The notes: generated by a model not told the origin, from the letters alone. A DNA stretch of 64,000 nucleotides from Salarias fasciatus (GCF_902148845.1 NC_043754.1:22941431-23005430); one strand, 5' to 3'. Positions 34,064 to 46,333 are shown, counted from the first letter of the stretch. Program-made: numbers and translations.

Positions 34064-36722
34064 ACATCAGTCTGAGGCCAATGAAATAAATTACAAAAAA
34101 AAAAAAAGAAAAACAGATTTGAAACAAGTTAAAAATGACCCTGTAATCAATAGCTATAGCTAACCAAAAACAATAGACTAAAATCATACTTAAAACTAGC
34201 CATAAATGAATGTTTGTGGTCGAGTGTCGTCCGGGACTGTTGCTGTGAGCCTGGAGGGAATCAAACTCCTCATAAATGAACCGGACGCGTCATCTGTGTG
34301 CTTGTCTTAAATTAAGGTCCTGAATTAATCTCTTAAATTAATTTCCAACTCCTGATGATTTTACCAAATTTTAGTAAAGAAATTCTAGCCTGATGCTCGC
34401 TCACTATTGACTGGAATGGATTTTTATTTTAAGATTGCATTTTGATACATGAAATGTATTTTGTCTGTAGGAATTTAGTTAACGCTAAAGCTAGAATCAA
34501 GTGAAACCTGGCCTTTAGCTCAATCAAAACTTGCCTGAAACTCATGAAATTAAGTCCAAACTATCCTAAAACTTTTTAAAAACTAGTTTTAAAAGTATTC
34601 TGGAATGAAAACTAGACAAATTAACCCAAAGATCATTAAAAACTATCAAAAAAATAAATAAATAAAATCTAGTCAAAATCTAGCCTGTACCTAAAAGTCA
34701 GCCTGAAACTTTAATAAACTGAATTCAAATGAAACCTTTAGCCAATATAAAATTGCAATGTGAACGTAAAGTTTCCAGAAGGTTCTGGAGGCATTTGAAA
34801 CCCTTGAAAGTGTCTGACTTTGAATTCTTTGGTGGTAGATTTTATTAACTTAGCTACGGTTTGTTATTTAAAAAAGAAAAGAAAGACAAACGAGCTTCTG
34901 TCTCTCTGTGTCCTGCTCACTCAGCTCAGTTCACACTTTAGTTTTTGTATCATTCAGAACTGTTGCCAGCTTTGTTACTATTTGACTAAACCCCTGTTTG
35001 GAAGCCTCATTAAGCGAAACCAACTCCTGACAGCAACATGGAAGATGTCCGAAACACGCCAGGCTCCGGGAGGAAACATGGCGCTGGCAGAGGCAGCGTG
35101 ACGGTGCAGGAGGAATCGTGACAGTTCTCGTCGACACATGCGGCGCTGCGGGGGGAAACATGTGGCACTCCATGTAGAAACATGCGAAGCAGCAGACTGA
35201 AACATGTGAGTGTGGGAAGGCCGGCGGGGAGCCTGCCAGGGCTGCTAGGAGAGCGCCGGGCGGCCGACAGCGGCGCCTCAGTTATGTTCGTCCTGGTTCA
35301 TGTGAAAATGAAGAAAGGTGAGAAACCCGCCGAGCCGCCGCTTCGCACACACGGGGATCATGAGAAAGCCGCGAGAGCCTTTCGAAGAAGAGACGGTGGA
35401 ACCGAGAATCCCGCTGTCAAGGTTTGTTTATGTGTGAGAGCTTCAGGAGTCTCAATGAGTGACTGGAACCTGCTGCAGGTTATTCATCAACCACAAACAG
35501 CAGCGCAGCACGCTGCCCCCGACCAGCAGGAAGGACAACAACTCACATTCCTGAGAGCCAAAAGTAACGTCTCCTTCTCCACATGTTCAAATTCACTGCT
35601 TCTCCGCTGATTACTGCCGTCAGCTGATAATTCAGCTAATATTACAGTAAATGGGTTCATTCTAATGGGTAAATTCTTATTTTAAAGTGGTAAATTTATA
35701 ATGACCTAGTCATTTAAAATAGCAGTTTAACACTATATTACTTCACTTAACTATTCATTTGTTTAATTAGACAATTAAATTCACAGTAGACTGGTTATAT
35801 GAATGAGTAATTTAATAATAATTGGTAATTCCAGTAAACTAATCATTCATATCAGTCATGTTCACTTTGAACTGGTCAAATTAATTGGCAACATGTTCAT
35901 TAATGTGCTGAAATAAAATCAAACTGGTAATTAAATGACTAATTTAACAGTAACTGATAACTGAAGCTTGTCTATTATTAAAGTGGGAAATTGACATTAA
36001 GCTATAAGTCAAACAACTAGTTTAACAGTTAAAAGAGGATTTTGATTTCTAATTCACTGTAAAATAGTAATTTGAACTAGTGATTTAAATCTAAGCTAGT
36101 CGTTTGAACATGTAGTTTTACCAGTAAACCGGTAATTTAAGTTGCTAATTCACATTAAACTGGCAAATCACATGAGAAATCTAGTACTTTCACTGTGAAG
36201 TGGTTGTGTAAACTGGTAACTCACTTTGAATTGGTAAATCACATCACGCAAGTCATTTAGACTAGCAATTTTACAATGACCTAATCATTGAAATTGGTAA
36301 TTCACAATAAACACATAATTGAGATTATAAATTTAACTTTAAATTGATTAATTTAAAGTTGTTAGTTTGTATTTTAACTGGCAAGGTGACAGTAAACAAC
36401 AACTTCCTGCAGCCTGACACATCATGGAAACTCCAACAGGTGTTTTTTGAACAATTCTTTTCACAGGGAACTAATTTAAACATCAAGGTAACAGTTGAAC
36501 AGCTTAGTTGAACTGGTCAGTTGAAGTGGTAGTTGAAGTGGTTAGTTGAACTGGTTAGTCGAGTGGTTAGTTGTACCGGTTAGTTGCGCTGGTAATTGAC
36601 GGGCTCACCTTGGTGCTGATGGCGAGCGGCAGCAGGATAAACGGGCTGCACACGAGCACCACGACGCCCTTCAACCTCCAAACCTGCCGCAACATTTTCA
36701 CCCGCAGAGGAAGAACCGACAT
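27514..36722 (-). CDS. slc13a5: Solute carrier family 13 member 5, Na+/citrate cotransporter (NaCT)
   Basis: A plasma-membrane carrier importing citrate with Na+. Thirteen minus-strand exons: 36609-36722, 33858-33985, 33168-33302, 32007-32215, 31751-31891, 31453-31630, 30598-30720, 30261-30473, 28979-29082, 28712-28815, 28192-28353, 27926-28057 and 27514-27642. Family hallmarks: [34 protein letters not shown] (first SNT motif); [70 protein letters not shown] (second motif, SNV as in mammalian NaCT); and [20 protein letters not shown]. The end is SWANVTVPA, close to human DWANVTHIET. About 624 residues would be expected. Exon 2 is 128 bases where the reading needs 129, and exon 3 is 135 where 137 are expected, so the frame breaks near 33893 and in the G-run near 33258, and exon 3 ends in the wrong phase. 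All other exons are intact. This is either sequence error beside long CA tracts or a very recent loss. Confidence 0.92.
28390..28710 (+). repeat. Minisatellite, unit about GGGGACATGGAGGACATGA, in slc13a5 intron 10
   Basis: Roughly 15 degenerate copies of GGGGACATGAGG words, with a G-run of about 14 near 28553. The antisense frame gives a Pro/Ser/His-rich pseudo-protein that is not real. Confidence 0.85.
30830..31265. mobile_element. TTAA-flanked MITE in slc13a5 intron 6
   Basis: 436 bp between TTAA 30826-30829 and 31266-31269. The ends AGGTATAATACACGATTTT and AAAATCGTGTATTAGACCT form inverted repeats. It carries two GCGCATGCGC palindromes (30961-30970 and 31191-31200). Non-coding. Confidence 0.85.
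32330..33060. repeat. Degenerate repeat in slc13a5 intron 3
   Basis: Words such as TTCACAGACAATGGTTTTG and GTTTACAGATGATGG recur loosely every 30-60 bases. Non-coding. Confidence 0.6.
33309..33383. repeat. (CA)n microsatellite next to slc13a5 exon 3
   Basis: About 35 CA units, starting a few bases beyond the exon 3 acceptor. Confidence 0.95.
33460..33800. repeat. Degenerate GACTAGTTTAG-type repeat in slc13a5 intron 2
   Basis: Loosely repeated GGCTAGTT and GACTAGTTT words. Non-coding. Confidence 0.5.
33829..33851. repeat. (TG)n tract on the low side of slc13a5 exon 2
   Basis: 11 TG units, 6 bases from the exon 2 donor. Complementary to the (CA)n tract on the other side of the exon. Confidence 0.9.
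33989..34061. repeat. (CA)n microsatellite on the high side of slc13a5 exon 2
   Basis: About 36 CA units. On the gene's strand this (TG)n directly precedes the exon 2 acceptor and replaces a normal pyrimidine tract. Confidence 0.95.
34140..36600. repeat. Degenerate AT-rich repeats in slc13a5 intron 1
   Basis: 34140-34790 has loose AAAACTAGCC words. 35640-36370 has loose AAACTGGTAATT/TTTAAC words. 36480-36600 has AGTTGAACTGGTT units. Between them, 34900-35600 has a CpG-richer stretch with no coding exon that I can support. Confidence 0.55.
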
Positions 36723-36919
36723 GGCCGAGGGCGGCGAGGAGGAGGAAGGTTTCAGGATGAAGATGAAGACGTCAGGATGAAGGATCAGACTTTCTCAGTC
36801 AGTCTGAAGTCGCTCGGCTCTCCTCTCAGTCTGATTTCTGTCTGAGTCCAACACCATTGAGATGCAGCTCACGGCCCACACTAAATATTAACTCTATGTG
36901 TGTCTGCTCACATGCACAT

Positions 36920-36980
<61 letters not shown>

Positions 36981-37400
36981 AAGACATACACACTGTGTCC
37001 CTGCAGACTTTGTGTGAACAAACACAGAGGTGGAGATCAGATGCGTTTGCGTCAGGACGAACCCGTCTTTTATCGCCCTGCTCCCATTCAGAACATCAGC
37101 TCATTCACTTCTGCTTATCTGCAGGTTGTCCTCACACACAACCCAAAACAAACACTCACTGCAAACACTCATTCATGGCTGTGACATTAAACCATGTCAG
37201 CATTAAAACTTTTGCTTAAAATGCCTCCAAAACATGTTTTCATGCGGCCACTCGAACATGCTAACGCTGTGGGTTTTGCCCACTGAGCTACTGGCAGAAT
37301 CCGCTCAGAGGCTAATCATTGGACTTTAACCTGATTTGCTCAAATTTCTTGTGCCTTGTCATATCTCAGTAATTCCACTCATCTGCATATAATCTAAAGA
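36723..37400. other. slc13a5 5' flank with (CA)n 36917-36978
   Basis: The upstream region of slc13a5. A CA microsatellite is the only clear feature. Confidence 0.6.
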
Positions 37401-37409
37401 ATTTTTTTT

Positions 37410-38033
37410 AATTCAAGTATATAATCATCATGTGAGGAGTCAATGGTGGGTCGGGAAACATCTTTTCAATTGTTCTGTGACGTTTGTTGTCTGTATTTGT
37501 CAATAATCTGCCGACACTTTTCTGAATGAACTGAAGCTTCTGAAGGTTTCTGTTGATCCTACTGGAGAAGAAGTGAGTCTCGGTGGTAGAGCCTAGAGCA
37601 GATAAAGTCAAGGACAAGTTTATCAGAGCCTGGAAGGGTGAGTGACGGACACCGGCGTGTGCTGATTTTCAGATGTTTTGTTCTGATGCTCAGGATCAAA
37701 CCAGAGACCCAGCCTGGTGCCAGCAGAGTCGGATGTCCTGAGCAGAGAAGGCTACAGGTGGCCGGATCTGATGAGGGGCAACAACTGATATGACCTTTGT
37801 TCCGGAGCTGTTTGTTTGCAGAAAGTTCAGGATCCTCCTGCGGACAGACGATGGGGTGGATGGTGAAGCAGAAGATGGGTTCAGGTCTGTTTTTATGTGA
37901 AGTGTCATCTGCGTAGCAGTGCAGGGAGATTCTGTCATGGCTGACGACCTGACCAAGGTCAGTTGAATTTGAGACTGAGGACTGGTCCTTCAGGAATACC
38001 GCAGTTCTTGATAGAAGCATGTTCAGTGTGAAG
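37410..38033 (-). mobile_element. L2-like LINE reverse-transcriptase remnant, left part
   Basis: On the minus strand it reads SLHCYADDTSHK (the RT YADD site). Nearer the 3' end it reads NLQKLQFIQKSVGRLLTNT, a conserved post-RT block of fish L2/CR1-type LINEs. Frames are broken. A hAT element at 38034-39153 interrupts it, and the LINE seems to resume at 39162-39310. Confidence 0.7.
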
Positions 38034-39153
38034 TAGGGCTGTCGCGGGTAAATCGGTTATGCCGATAATCGTGGTATTAAAAAAATGAAATTTCAATATC
38101 GTGTTCAAAATGCGCACATGATAATATCGCATAGAGGATCTAGTGCAACTTGAAACGTGTTGAATTGTATTTTCAAAACCCGCTCATGTTCTTCCGCCCT
38201 GCTTCGTCTCCCTCCTGCAGCCACCCCCCCCAACCCCCCCACACCACAACATCTAACACAGCAGCAGCGGTAGCGGCACGGCTCCTAGCTAGCGTGGCTC
38301 CGAGTTAGCGAGTGTCACGATGTGAACTAAACATGTCGGCGGTGGCCGACAACGACAGCGAGACGCTCATCCTAACCCAAAAAAAGTGTGTTTCGCAACA
38401 CTGACTGCACGTTGATGCAAGCCGGGGGTAGTAGTGGGGTCCCATTAGGTGGTTCCAGACGTGTCATTGTAATGTGTCCGGGGGGGTTTCAAGTTGTGTC
38501 GCTGATATCCGCCGTCTTCTCCGCCGGCCCCCTTCTAGCAACTAACCAGTGAGTACTCGGAAAAGGGCCCCATGCGGGGGATTTTCGACACGTTGTCGTT
38601 GCAGCGTCTAGTGTAGCGCCTTAAATTTGTCATTGAAATTGACTGATGTCAGCCGTCCCTCGGGGCCCCCTTCAGCTCGGGGCCCTAGCCAGTAGCGGCG
38701 CCTCTGGCTGGAGAGAAGCAGCTGCTGCGCTCATTCCGCCTCGGAGTTAAACAAACAAACAAACAAAATTCTCGGCCGTGTGGTGGTGGTACAGGATTTC
38801 ACCCTAACAGGGCCCGTGGGTTTTCATAACCCACCACACTGCGTAAATTACGCCTCTGCTGTGGATCCTCTGTTAATCAGTTCATCAGATTTTAATAGTT
38901 GAGTGTAACTACACTTTTGTCATGCAGTTGTACAGTTACTGTTCTCATATTGTTTCAACATCTCATTGACAGATATTCTGAATGTAATTCATCTGGGAAA
39001 AGAGAGAAAACAAACAAAAATAAAACTAAGATGAATCTGAATGTTTGTACCATTTTTTGTTAAATTTTTGCTGATATCGTGATAATATCGTTATCGTGAT
39101 ATTTTTTGCCGATGATAATCGTGAAGAGAAAATTTGATATCGCGACGGCTCTC
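38034..39153. mobile_element. hAT-like element, 1.1 kb, perfect 8 bp target duplication
   Basis: Begins TAGGGCTGTCGCGGG and ends CGCGACGGCTCTC. It is flanked by GTGTGAAG at 38026-38033 and 39154-39161. Subterminal ATCGTGATATT-type motifs occur on both sides. A short coding-like stretch starting MSAVADNDSETLI near 38334 may be all that is left of a transposase. An inner insertion at about 38400-38870 is possible. Confidence 0.85.
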
Positions 39154-39332
39154 GTGTGAAGTGAGGGACTGTATCAGAGACAGTCCGTGGTTCATGAGGT
39201 CGACAGTGCAGAAAGCTGCAGACATGGAGGAGGATGAAGAGGCAGGGGAGCCTTCATCGTCCACTCTGCAGATTCAGTCCTGCTTCAGTCTGAAGTGGTC
39301 CTGAAGTTATGTAGTGTGGGAACAGTGGCCCA

Positions 39333-40345
39333 GTTTACATGGGCATTTTTGAAAACGATCGTGTTAAACAAGCATGTATACATGGACGGCATACAAAGCG
39401 ATCCACGATGAATCCTCATTTACAAGGGCCCTGGGTGAAGCTGATTATACGGTGTCCTATGACATGCCCACAAAGTCTCTCAAGGAACTTTCAGGTCTTT
39501 AGCTTTGCAGCCAGCAGTCCTCAGTGCCGAGCAGAGTGTTTTTATCTGCTGATATCTGCTCAAACAATCTCCCAACATCTCCATGAGACGCTGCTCAAGG
39601 AGCGAGCACTCCCCCGGCCCGGCTGGAATACCGCCCCGCCGAGCGGCAGGTCTCATTGTGTGCACCGGGGCTCCACTCTGCCTGCTGATGTTTCAAATTA
39701 ACTGGTGTCCATGTTAACTTGTGACCAACAGAAGTTGAGATCCTGACTGAAACTTGTAGTCGTTCCAGCGAACGTTGGTTAGTTACAGTATATTTAGAAA
39801 GTAAGAGCCTTTTGTGGGTCTTATTTTAACATCTGCTGTTATCAGCATGTGTTTGCACAGAATTCTGTCACTCGTTAAAATGGGAACCAGTTAATCCATA
39901 ACACCGGTCGGGCGGCCTGCTGGTAGTCTGCTACGGAGCTCTTTGAACAACTCGCTGCTGCACGATTTGAAGCCATCTCACCTCTCCAGTGTATTTTTCT
40001 CTCAGAGTTTTTATTAAAAATGTGTTTTTCAATCACCGTCAATTTCTTCTGCTTGTTTTTGTCTTCCCTGCTTCGCGTTTACTGCGCATGTCATCACGTC
40101 AATACATACGAGGGAACGCATACGCGGAATGAATAACACCCAGTTTAATCTTCTCCGCTGTCAAGCACTGTATATGTGAGATACTGAGTGGATTATCGAT
40201 CGGCGTAGACGACCTCGTACAATCAGATCCGAAATACAATCCGCTTCGAGTGAAGCGAAACCACTTGGGTGTTTACATGACACATTTACAATTCACTTTA
40301 CCTACACTCCAATTATACGGAGGATTTTTGGGCCTGTGTAAATGT
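39333..40345. mobile_element. Candidate element with imperfect GCCCAGTTTACATGGGC ends
   Basis: The left end GCCCAGTTTACATGGGC and right end GCCTGTGTAAATGTAGC match as inverted repeats at 11 of 17 bases. CAGTG stands outside both ends. No coding region is seen. Superfamily unknown. Confidence 0.4.
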
Positions 40346-40481
40346 AGCCAGTGTTGAAGGGCTTCCAAGGTCGACTTCATCTTTCTGACGACATCCAGAA
40401 TCTCCTGCTGGGGATCGTGTTCTGCTGAATCAGGGTGTGGGGAGATGAAAGGAATTATTTGGAGGAGTGTGATGACTTTTG

Positions 40482-40938
40482 CCTTGTTTCCACAGCACCT
40501 TTTTTGGTGATGTGGCACAGTGCAGGCTGGTCCTCAACAGTATGGGTCCACATTTTGCTTCTTAGGTACGTGTCTCCACTGCAGTCAGCGCTGACATAAT
40601 AGAAAAGAAGAAGAAAAAAAAAACGAATTAAAACAACCAGAGTGTGTAAAGCAGCATGTGCAGACACCAAGCTGGAGTTTCTCCAGCTGATGAACTGTTT
40701 AGACATGGCGGTTTGTCCAGTGAGACAGTCGTTACCACCAATCAGCAGACGGCAGTGTTGGAGCTCCTTCCTGAGACCCGCACCTGTGCGCCTGGGACCT
40801 CAGCGGGGGAGAACCGAGAAGTGGTCCGGGTTGAGTACGGGTCTTTGGGTTCTATCCACAACTTTAATCAGTGGAAAGTCATGACAACCTGACCTGTACC
40901 ATGAAGAACCACCTATAGAGGCGCTGTGGAAACAGGGA
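40482..40938. mobile_element. MITE with CTTGTTTCCACAGCACCT inverted ends
   Basis: The left end CTTGTTTCCACAGCACCT and right end AGGCGCTGTGGAAACAGGG are inverted repeats with few mismatches. TTTTG lies just outside both ends. Non-coding; superfamily unknown. Confidence 0.65.
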
Positions 40939-40939
40939 T

Positions 40940-41855
40940 TTTGAGGAGTGTTCCTGCTGCACTGAGGTGGGACTGCTGTGTTTATTGTGCGATGAGTTGC
41001 CGGAAAAGTGTGTCTAGTGCTTTCAGGATGGAGATCCAGAGGTTCACTGACAGATGAGGAAGATCTGGCTGGACATCAGCTGCTGTCAGGACTTTTATGT
41101 TCCTGAACGAGATCTGACTCACCCAGCTGGTCCACACCAATGACAGGAGTCCCTGAAAGTCATTCTAGAAACCAGGAAGTCAAGATAATCACCAGTAAAG
41201 TTTCCACTGTGAGTTCAGCCTCTCACTGCGTGCTGTGGTGGCGCCACCTGGAGGTCAGATGGTCTACACATTGGGTTTATTTTAGAAAGAACTAGAAATT
41301 GGCACTCAGAGAGCGCAGACCCTCCGCCACAGCTCAAATCAGTCACCAACAACCGTAAGAACACCATATATAATCGCACAACATTGTGATTGTGGGGGGG
41401 GTGTGATCGGAGCAGAGCGCTGCAGCGTGCGATGCCTCTCTCTGTCGCCGTGTCGCCCTCTCTCCCTGTGTGTGTGTTTATCTGAAAAGGAAAACTGAAA
41501 AGCGACATAATTTATGTTATTTTACTTCATTTTAATTCGAAAATTGACCGGATTCTGTCGTATTTTCTGTTCCCGACTTCCTGTGAGGTGCGATCTGCTC
41601 TGTCCAGCTTTACAACTGGCAGTGCACGGCACGCAAAAAATAGAGAGGAGCGGAGCAGCCGTGGTCCACGGCGCGAGCCGCTAGGGACGCCGCGGTCCGC
41701 CACGTCTCCTGTATGAACCGTCAGATAGGTTAACAGTTGCGCCGATCTGACAGTCGGTGCGCGGCGCTTCCCACTTCCGCGTCGGAGGCGGCGCGTCCTG
41801 TGTGAACCAGGCGTTTGTCGCCCCCTGTCGGCGGGCCTGCTCAACCATGTGAAAG
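40940..41855. other. Unassigned intergenic stretch
   Basis: 41640-41830 is CpG-rich without a gene model. I see no terminal repeats or domain. Confidence 0.4.
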
Positions 41856-41856
41856 A

Positions 41857-43353
41857 CTCCCTATCTCTCAATGATAAAGAATCCTTTAAAAAATTCCTGG
41901 ATCTAGACAGTGATCCGGATCATCACCAAAATTTAAAGTGGACCTATTATGCTATTTTTCAGTCACGTCATATAGGTCACAGACACCTAAAAACATAGTA
42001 TATAAGTTTGTTTGCCCCAAATTCGTCCTATTTTCGGAGCTTGAGCGTTCAGTGGCTCTGAGGAGCCTTCCTCAGAACAGCCTGTTTTTGACAGCGTGAT
42101 GAACTTGAACGCATCTGGCCACGCCCACCTTGTAAATTTACTGTTGTTAAGAAAGCACCTTACAGGAAGTTACCACCGGAAGTTTCGAAATAAACACAAT
42201 GCACGACCTCACGGACGTAAACTTTTTCCTATATGTTGTTATTACGGAGCATTGGGAGGCACGAGAATCAGCTCAACAGGGTCCCAGACAGCAGCAAACG
42301 CGGAAATTACCGTTTTTATATAGAATAAACCATACAAAAGTAACTATTGGATAAAGAAAAGCTCTCATTTGAGATCGAAACATAAACCATGTACTCATCC
42401 TTGCTGGAAGTCTATAAATTACAGATCAATGTGGCTGGACGAGCAGAGCGACCTGCAGAAGCGAAATGAGGTGTGGTTTTTTTTATTTTCTGTTTATATC
42501 ATGTGTTGTTCGTGTGATATCGAGAGCAGAGAGCCTCTCAGAGGAGCAGCCCTCTTCATCCGGACGGCGCTGCCGGTGTGTGGTGACTTTGCGCCCCGCG
42601 CGCAGTGCGCCTCCGCTGGGCTCCGCAGCTTCCCGGCGAGGAGAGGAGCGGCCCAGCGGCCACACGCGAGCCGTGCGTCTCCGCCGGCTTCGGGACCAGC
42701 TTCCGTGGAGCAGCTCCGGGCCGTTTACCCAATCGGCCCCAACTCAGCCTCTGGAAGTCAGACGCCCGGGCGCCGTCACAGCTGCGGCCGACTCAAAGTG
42801 CCTCTCTGCTGGGGAGAGGAGCTCCGCTACGTTCCCATCCGAGCTAATTGTGGCTAAGTTAGCGAAAACTGTCAGCTCGTCAGCTGACCCACCTGAAGAC
42901 GGTGGAGGAGCTGACTTTATGAAAACACTGGCGATGGATGAGACAATACAGCCGAAATGAGCGACCGATTCGGGGGCCGGCCAAAGGCTGGATCCTCTTC
43001 CGGGGGGGAGTGGCGTTCCTCTTCATGACATCGAGAAGAGGAAGATTTCAGAACTGCGTGTTTGTGTGTATATTTTCTTAAAAGTGGAGTGCACAATTGA
43101 GGGAGTTGACTGAATTTTTCACTTCTGGGGGATCATACAGAGGCTCTGGGAGGCAGTATGACTGTAAAGACTCCTTTTTAAAGTGAATTTTGCATAATAT
43201 GACTCCTTTAATCAATTCTAAGTTAGCCCAAGACCCACCTTTCCACAAAGTTTCATTGCAATCCGTCAATTACTTTTTCCGGGATCTTGCTAAGAAACCA
43301 ACCAACCAACAAACTAACAAACCGACATGATTACATAACCTCCTGGCGGAGGT
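41857..43353 (+). mobile_element. RTE-like LINE 3' fragment, split by a TTAA element
   Basis: The left part (41857-41936: AATGATAAAGAATCCTTTAA, then GATCCGGATCATCACCAAAA) and the right part (43208-43353: CTTTCCACAAAGTTTCATTG, TTACTTTTTCCGGGATCTTG, CCTCCTGGCGGAGGTAATA) form one familiar fish repeat when the inner element is removed. Confidence 0.65.
41937..43207. mobile_element. TTAA-flanked element, 1.27 kb, AGTGGACC..TATTATGC ends
   Basis: Between TTAA 41933-41936 and 43208-43211. The ends AGTGGACCTATTATGC and GCATAATATGACTCCT are imperfect inverted repeats. A CpG-rich inner block at 42520-42960 gives several overlapping long frames, none with a recognisable domain. The nested position within the RTE-like repeat confirms its borders. 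Confidence 0.8.
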
Positions 43354-44006
43354 AATAAAAGATGACCTTCATCGAAAGAGTTCTCTTTAGGAAAGTGGTC
43401 AAATGACCCAGAAAGTTTGAATCTGAACTGGATTTAAATGCAGCATTACTGTGTGTGTTCATTGCTCAACATTTTACTTCACCATCTGTCATTAAACTAA
43501 TGAGCTCATGGCAATATTCAACAACTTTCACACAATTTCTGATTATAGGTTAGTAATTTTAATTCATATTGAGTTAATTTAATTTCCTTGTTTTTGTGTG
43601 ACGTGAAAGTTCACGGTGTTTTTCAGATTCAAGGACAGATTAGACACGAATAAAAGCATGGTTTTTTGCTCATGGACAGAGCTGCTGTTTTCTCACATTG
43701 TCCTCTGCTGCCACCTACTGGACATAAACCAGCCTGCATCAGCCTCAGAAATGAGCTTGACTTCAACACCTGGGAGAATGAAAAGAAAAGCATCAAGAGA
43801 ATCAGTGTGACACAGGAACAGTAAAATCAAAATACAAGATTTTCTGAAGAAAATACGATCAACTTTTTTGTGCCATTTAAATGCATTTTCTGTTTTTTTC
43901 CAAGTTATAAATAGTGCAAGTAGGGACAACTGCACAAGTCACAGCATAAGTACTGATTTAACACCAGCAGTGAAAGTACATATTTTCAGATTTAGTCTAG
44001 TGTGCG

Positions 44007-44042
<36 letters not shown>

Positions 44043-45060
44043 GATATTTGAAATCTGTGATCAGCTGCAGTGCCGTCCAATACCATCACTGATAGTCTGA
44101 TCCTCATCCCACCCTGTTGAAAAGTCAAAGTCAGAGTGTCCTCAGATGACACATACAAGTGTATGAGTGTGTGTTGTTCCTGGCAGTGAGGCTGTAGGAT
44201 GGGTGGAGCTTCATGTTTGTGTGAGGGCGGAGTCCCAGCAGCAGAAGATCTGTCCATCATCTAACTCTAAAGGTGCTCAGAGGGGGCAGGAGGTCGAAGG
44301 AAATGCACCATTTGACCCACTGCGGCTCCGCGAAAGCTCGGCAAAAACAAACACTCGCCCACGCGGTGTGTCGAAGGGTCCATCGGACTGCCACCAACAA
44401 GCTCAACTTGCACACTGCACCCACCAAGCCACCCCGAACACCCTAGACACTCACTGAGGCCACTGGAACGGGTTTTCACTTCAGATTTTGGTTTAGGCTC
44501 AAGTCAAGCTTTATTATTTAATTTGCTTAGTTTTATTGACAAATTACTTTTGCTGTGTTTGGTGTAATTGAACTATGATAGCTTGATTTTGCTTTCTTTG
44601 GTTTGTGTAAACATTAGCCTTACTCTAGACTAGCCTATTTATTGACTTCTGTTTTTTGTTGTCAGTTTTCACTTTATTTTACTTTGGCTGCCTCAGTTTT
44701 GCTGTATTGTTGTGCTTTTCTATGATAAGATGTTTTTCCTTCTTGTCACAATTGTCATATCTGTTCTTTAGCTCTGATATTGTCCTTCATGGTTAAATAT
44801 AAAGTTTCCATTATCAGGCAAACATTTAAAAGTTTACCATTAGCATGAAGCTTTTTTTTATTGCTCAGCTACGTGGGCTAAAAAAGCTGAATCACTTATT
44901 GCACAGATTAATCAGGTGTTTTGTGGTCCCTTGCGGAGGAGTCGTCTCATTTCTGGGTCGATTGTGTTTGTTGACAAGACAGAAAGCTTCCAAACACACT
45001 CTGTCTCTTTATTTTCTACATCGTGTTGCGTTCAAAGACAGTGTGTCGATGATTAACCCA
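43354..45060. other. Intergenic, no gene seen
   Basis: A (CA)n tract at 44011-44036, and otherwise single-copy-looking DNA with only short random frames. Confidence 0.5.
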
Positions 45061-45153
45061 CCGGCGGGGGCGTTCTTGGATTGAGGCGCTCCAGCGTGGA
45101 GAAAGAGGATCACAACGTCTTTACTCATTTCATTTCTGCTCTCCTCTGCTCAG
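45040..45153 (+). promoter_or_regulatory. Probable promoter and 5' non-coding exon of serpinf2
   Basis: The tract ends CTCCTCTGCTCAG|GTAAGC, a strong donor (boundary 45153). ATGATTAAC at about 45047 matches one half of an HNF1 site, and SERPINF2 is a liver gene. The next usable acceptor in this direction is ATCTTTAG just before the serpinf2 ATG, giving a first intron of about 4.8 kb. This is inferred. Confidence 0.4.
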
Positions 45154-45629
45154 GTAAGCCCTGCTCATCCTCTGCTCCTTCCCATCCTTCCTCTTCCTAA
45201 TGGCGCTCAAACTGATCAGTGACTTCAGAGGTCAGTGCAGGTTTTTAACAGGCCTCAGACCAGTCAGGTCCACTGACACAGTGGTGTAGGAGCCTGAGGC
45301 CGAGCTGGAGCTCGGGGTCTTCTCTGCTGTGTGTATTCAGCAGCATGGCCACAAAAGGTTTGGAAAAACTAACCTTTAGTCTGGCGGCAAACAGTGCAGA
45401 CTCTGACTTGCTGACAGATGTAGAGGGAATATTTTAGTCAATGAAGGAATCTTTTAGACAGACTTTCCTTGAACTGACTTATGATGTTTAGTCTGTAGTT
45501 CTGCTTTTTTTTTAATCGGTAAACGGTTTTTCCTAGTGCAAAACATTACAATCAGTGGCATTGTGTCTCATCAGTGATTTGAAACCCTTATGAATTAGAT
45601 TTAGTACAAGCATTAATATTACCACATAA

Positions 45630-46333
45630 ACAAGTTACTTGGTTGGTTACAGCATGCTTTACTAGTTAGGGATCCATTAGTCACTTGGTTTGTTAATTTG
45701 TTTGTCACTTCAGTTCCTTACAGATCCCCTTGTTCATTTGTTGGTCCAACTGGTTCATTGTTAAGGTGGTTTGTTGGCTTTTTAATCATTCCATTGTTTC
45801 ATAGCGAGGTTGGATGATTGGTTGGTTCCTGGTTGGTTGATTGAATGGTTGGTTGGTCAGTTTTTTGGGTTGATTGGTTGGTTGCATGTTCTGTCAAGTA
45901 TTCAGATAGTGATTTGTTGGTTGGTTGTTTTATTTGGTTTTATTTGGTTGATTGGTCACTAGATGGGTTTTTTTTTTTGGTTGTTTCATTGCTCAGTTTG
46001 TAGGTGAGTTAACTGGTCAGTTGGTTGGTTGATGTTTGATTGATCAGTTTGTTGGTTGCTTGCTTTGTTGGTTGGTCAGTCAGGTAGGCAGGCAGTGGTT
46101 TCTTGTTTGGTTGATTGGTCACACGGTTAATTGGTTGGTTGATTAGTTGGCTATTTGATTTTTTTGCTCAGTTTGTAGGCCAGCTAATGGGTTGATAGGT
46201 TTGTTAATTGGTTGATTGGGTGGTTGGCTGGCTAGTTTTTGGATTAGTTGCTCAGCTTCTAGGTCAGTTAATTGGTTGGTTTGATGGTTGGTTGGTTGCC
46301 TGGTTGGTCAGTTGGTCTGTCAGGCAGCAGTAT
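45630..46333 (+). repeat. TTGGTTGGTTGATTGGTC minisatellite, left part
   Basis: A degenerate array of 4-base (TTGG/TTGA/GTCA) words, arranged in higher-order units of roughly 100 bases that begin GCTCAGTTTGTAGG. Confidence 0.85.

Noticed and set aside
42369-42960. Overlapping 160-residue frames in a CpG-rich block
   Set aside because: They lie inside the TTAA element 41937-43207, overlap each other in different frames and show no domain. GC-rich DNA lacks stops by chance.
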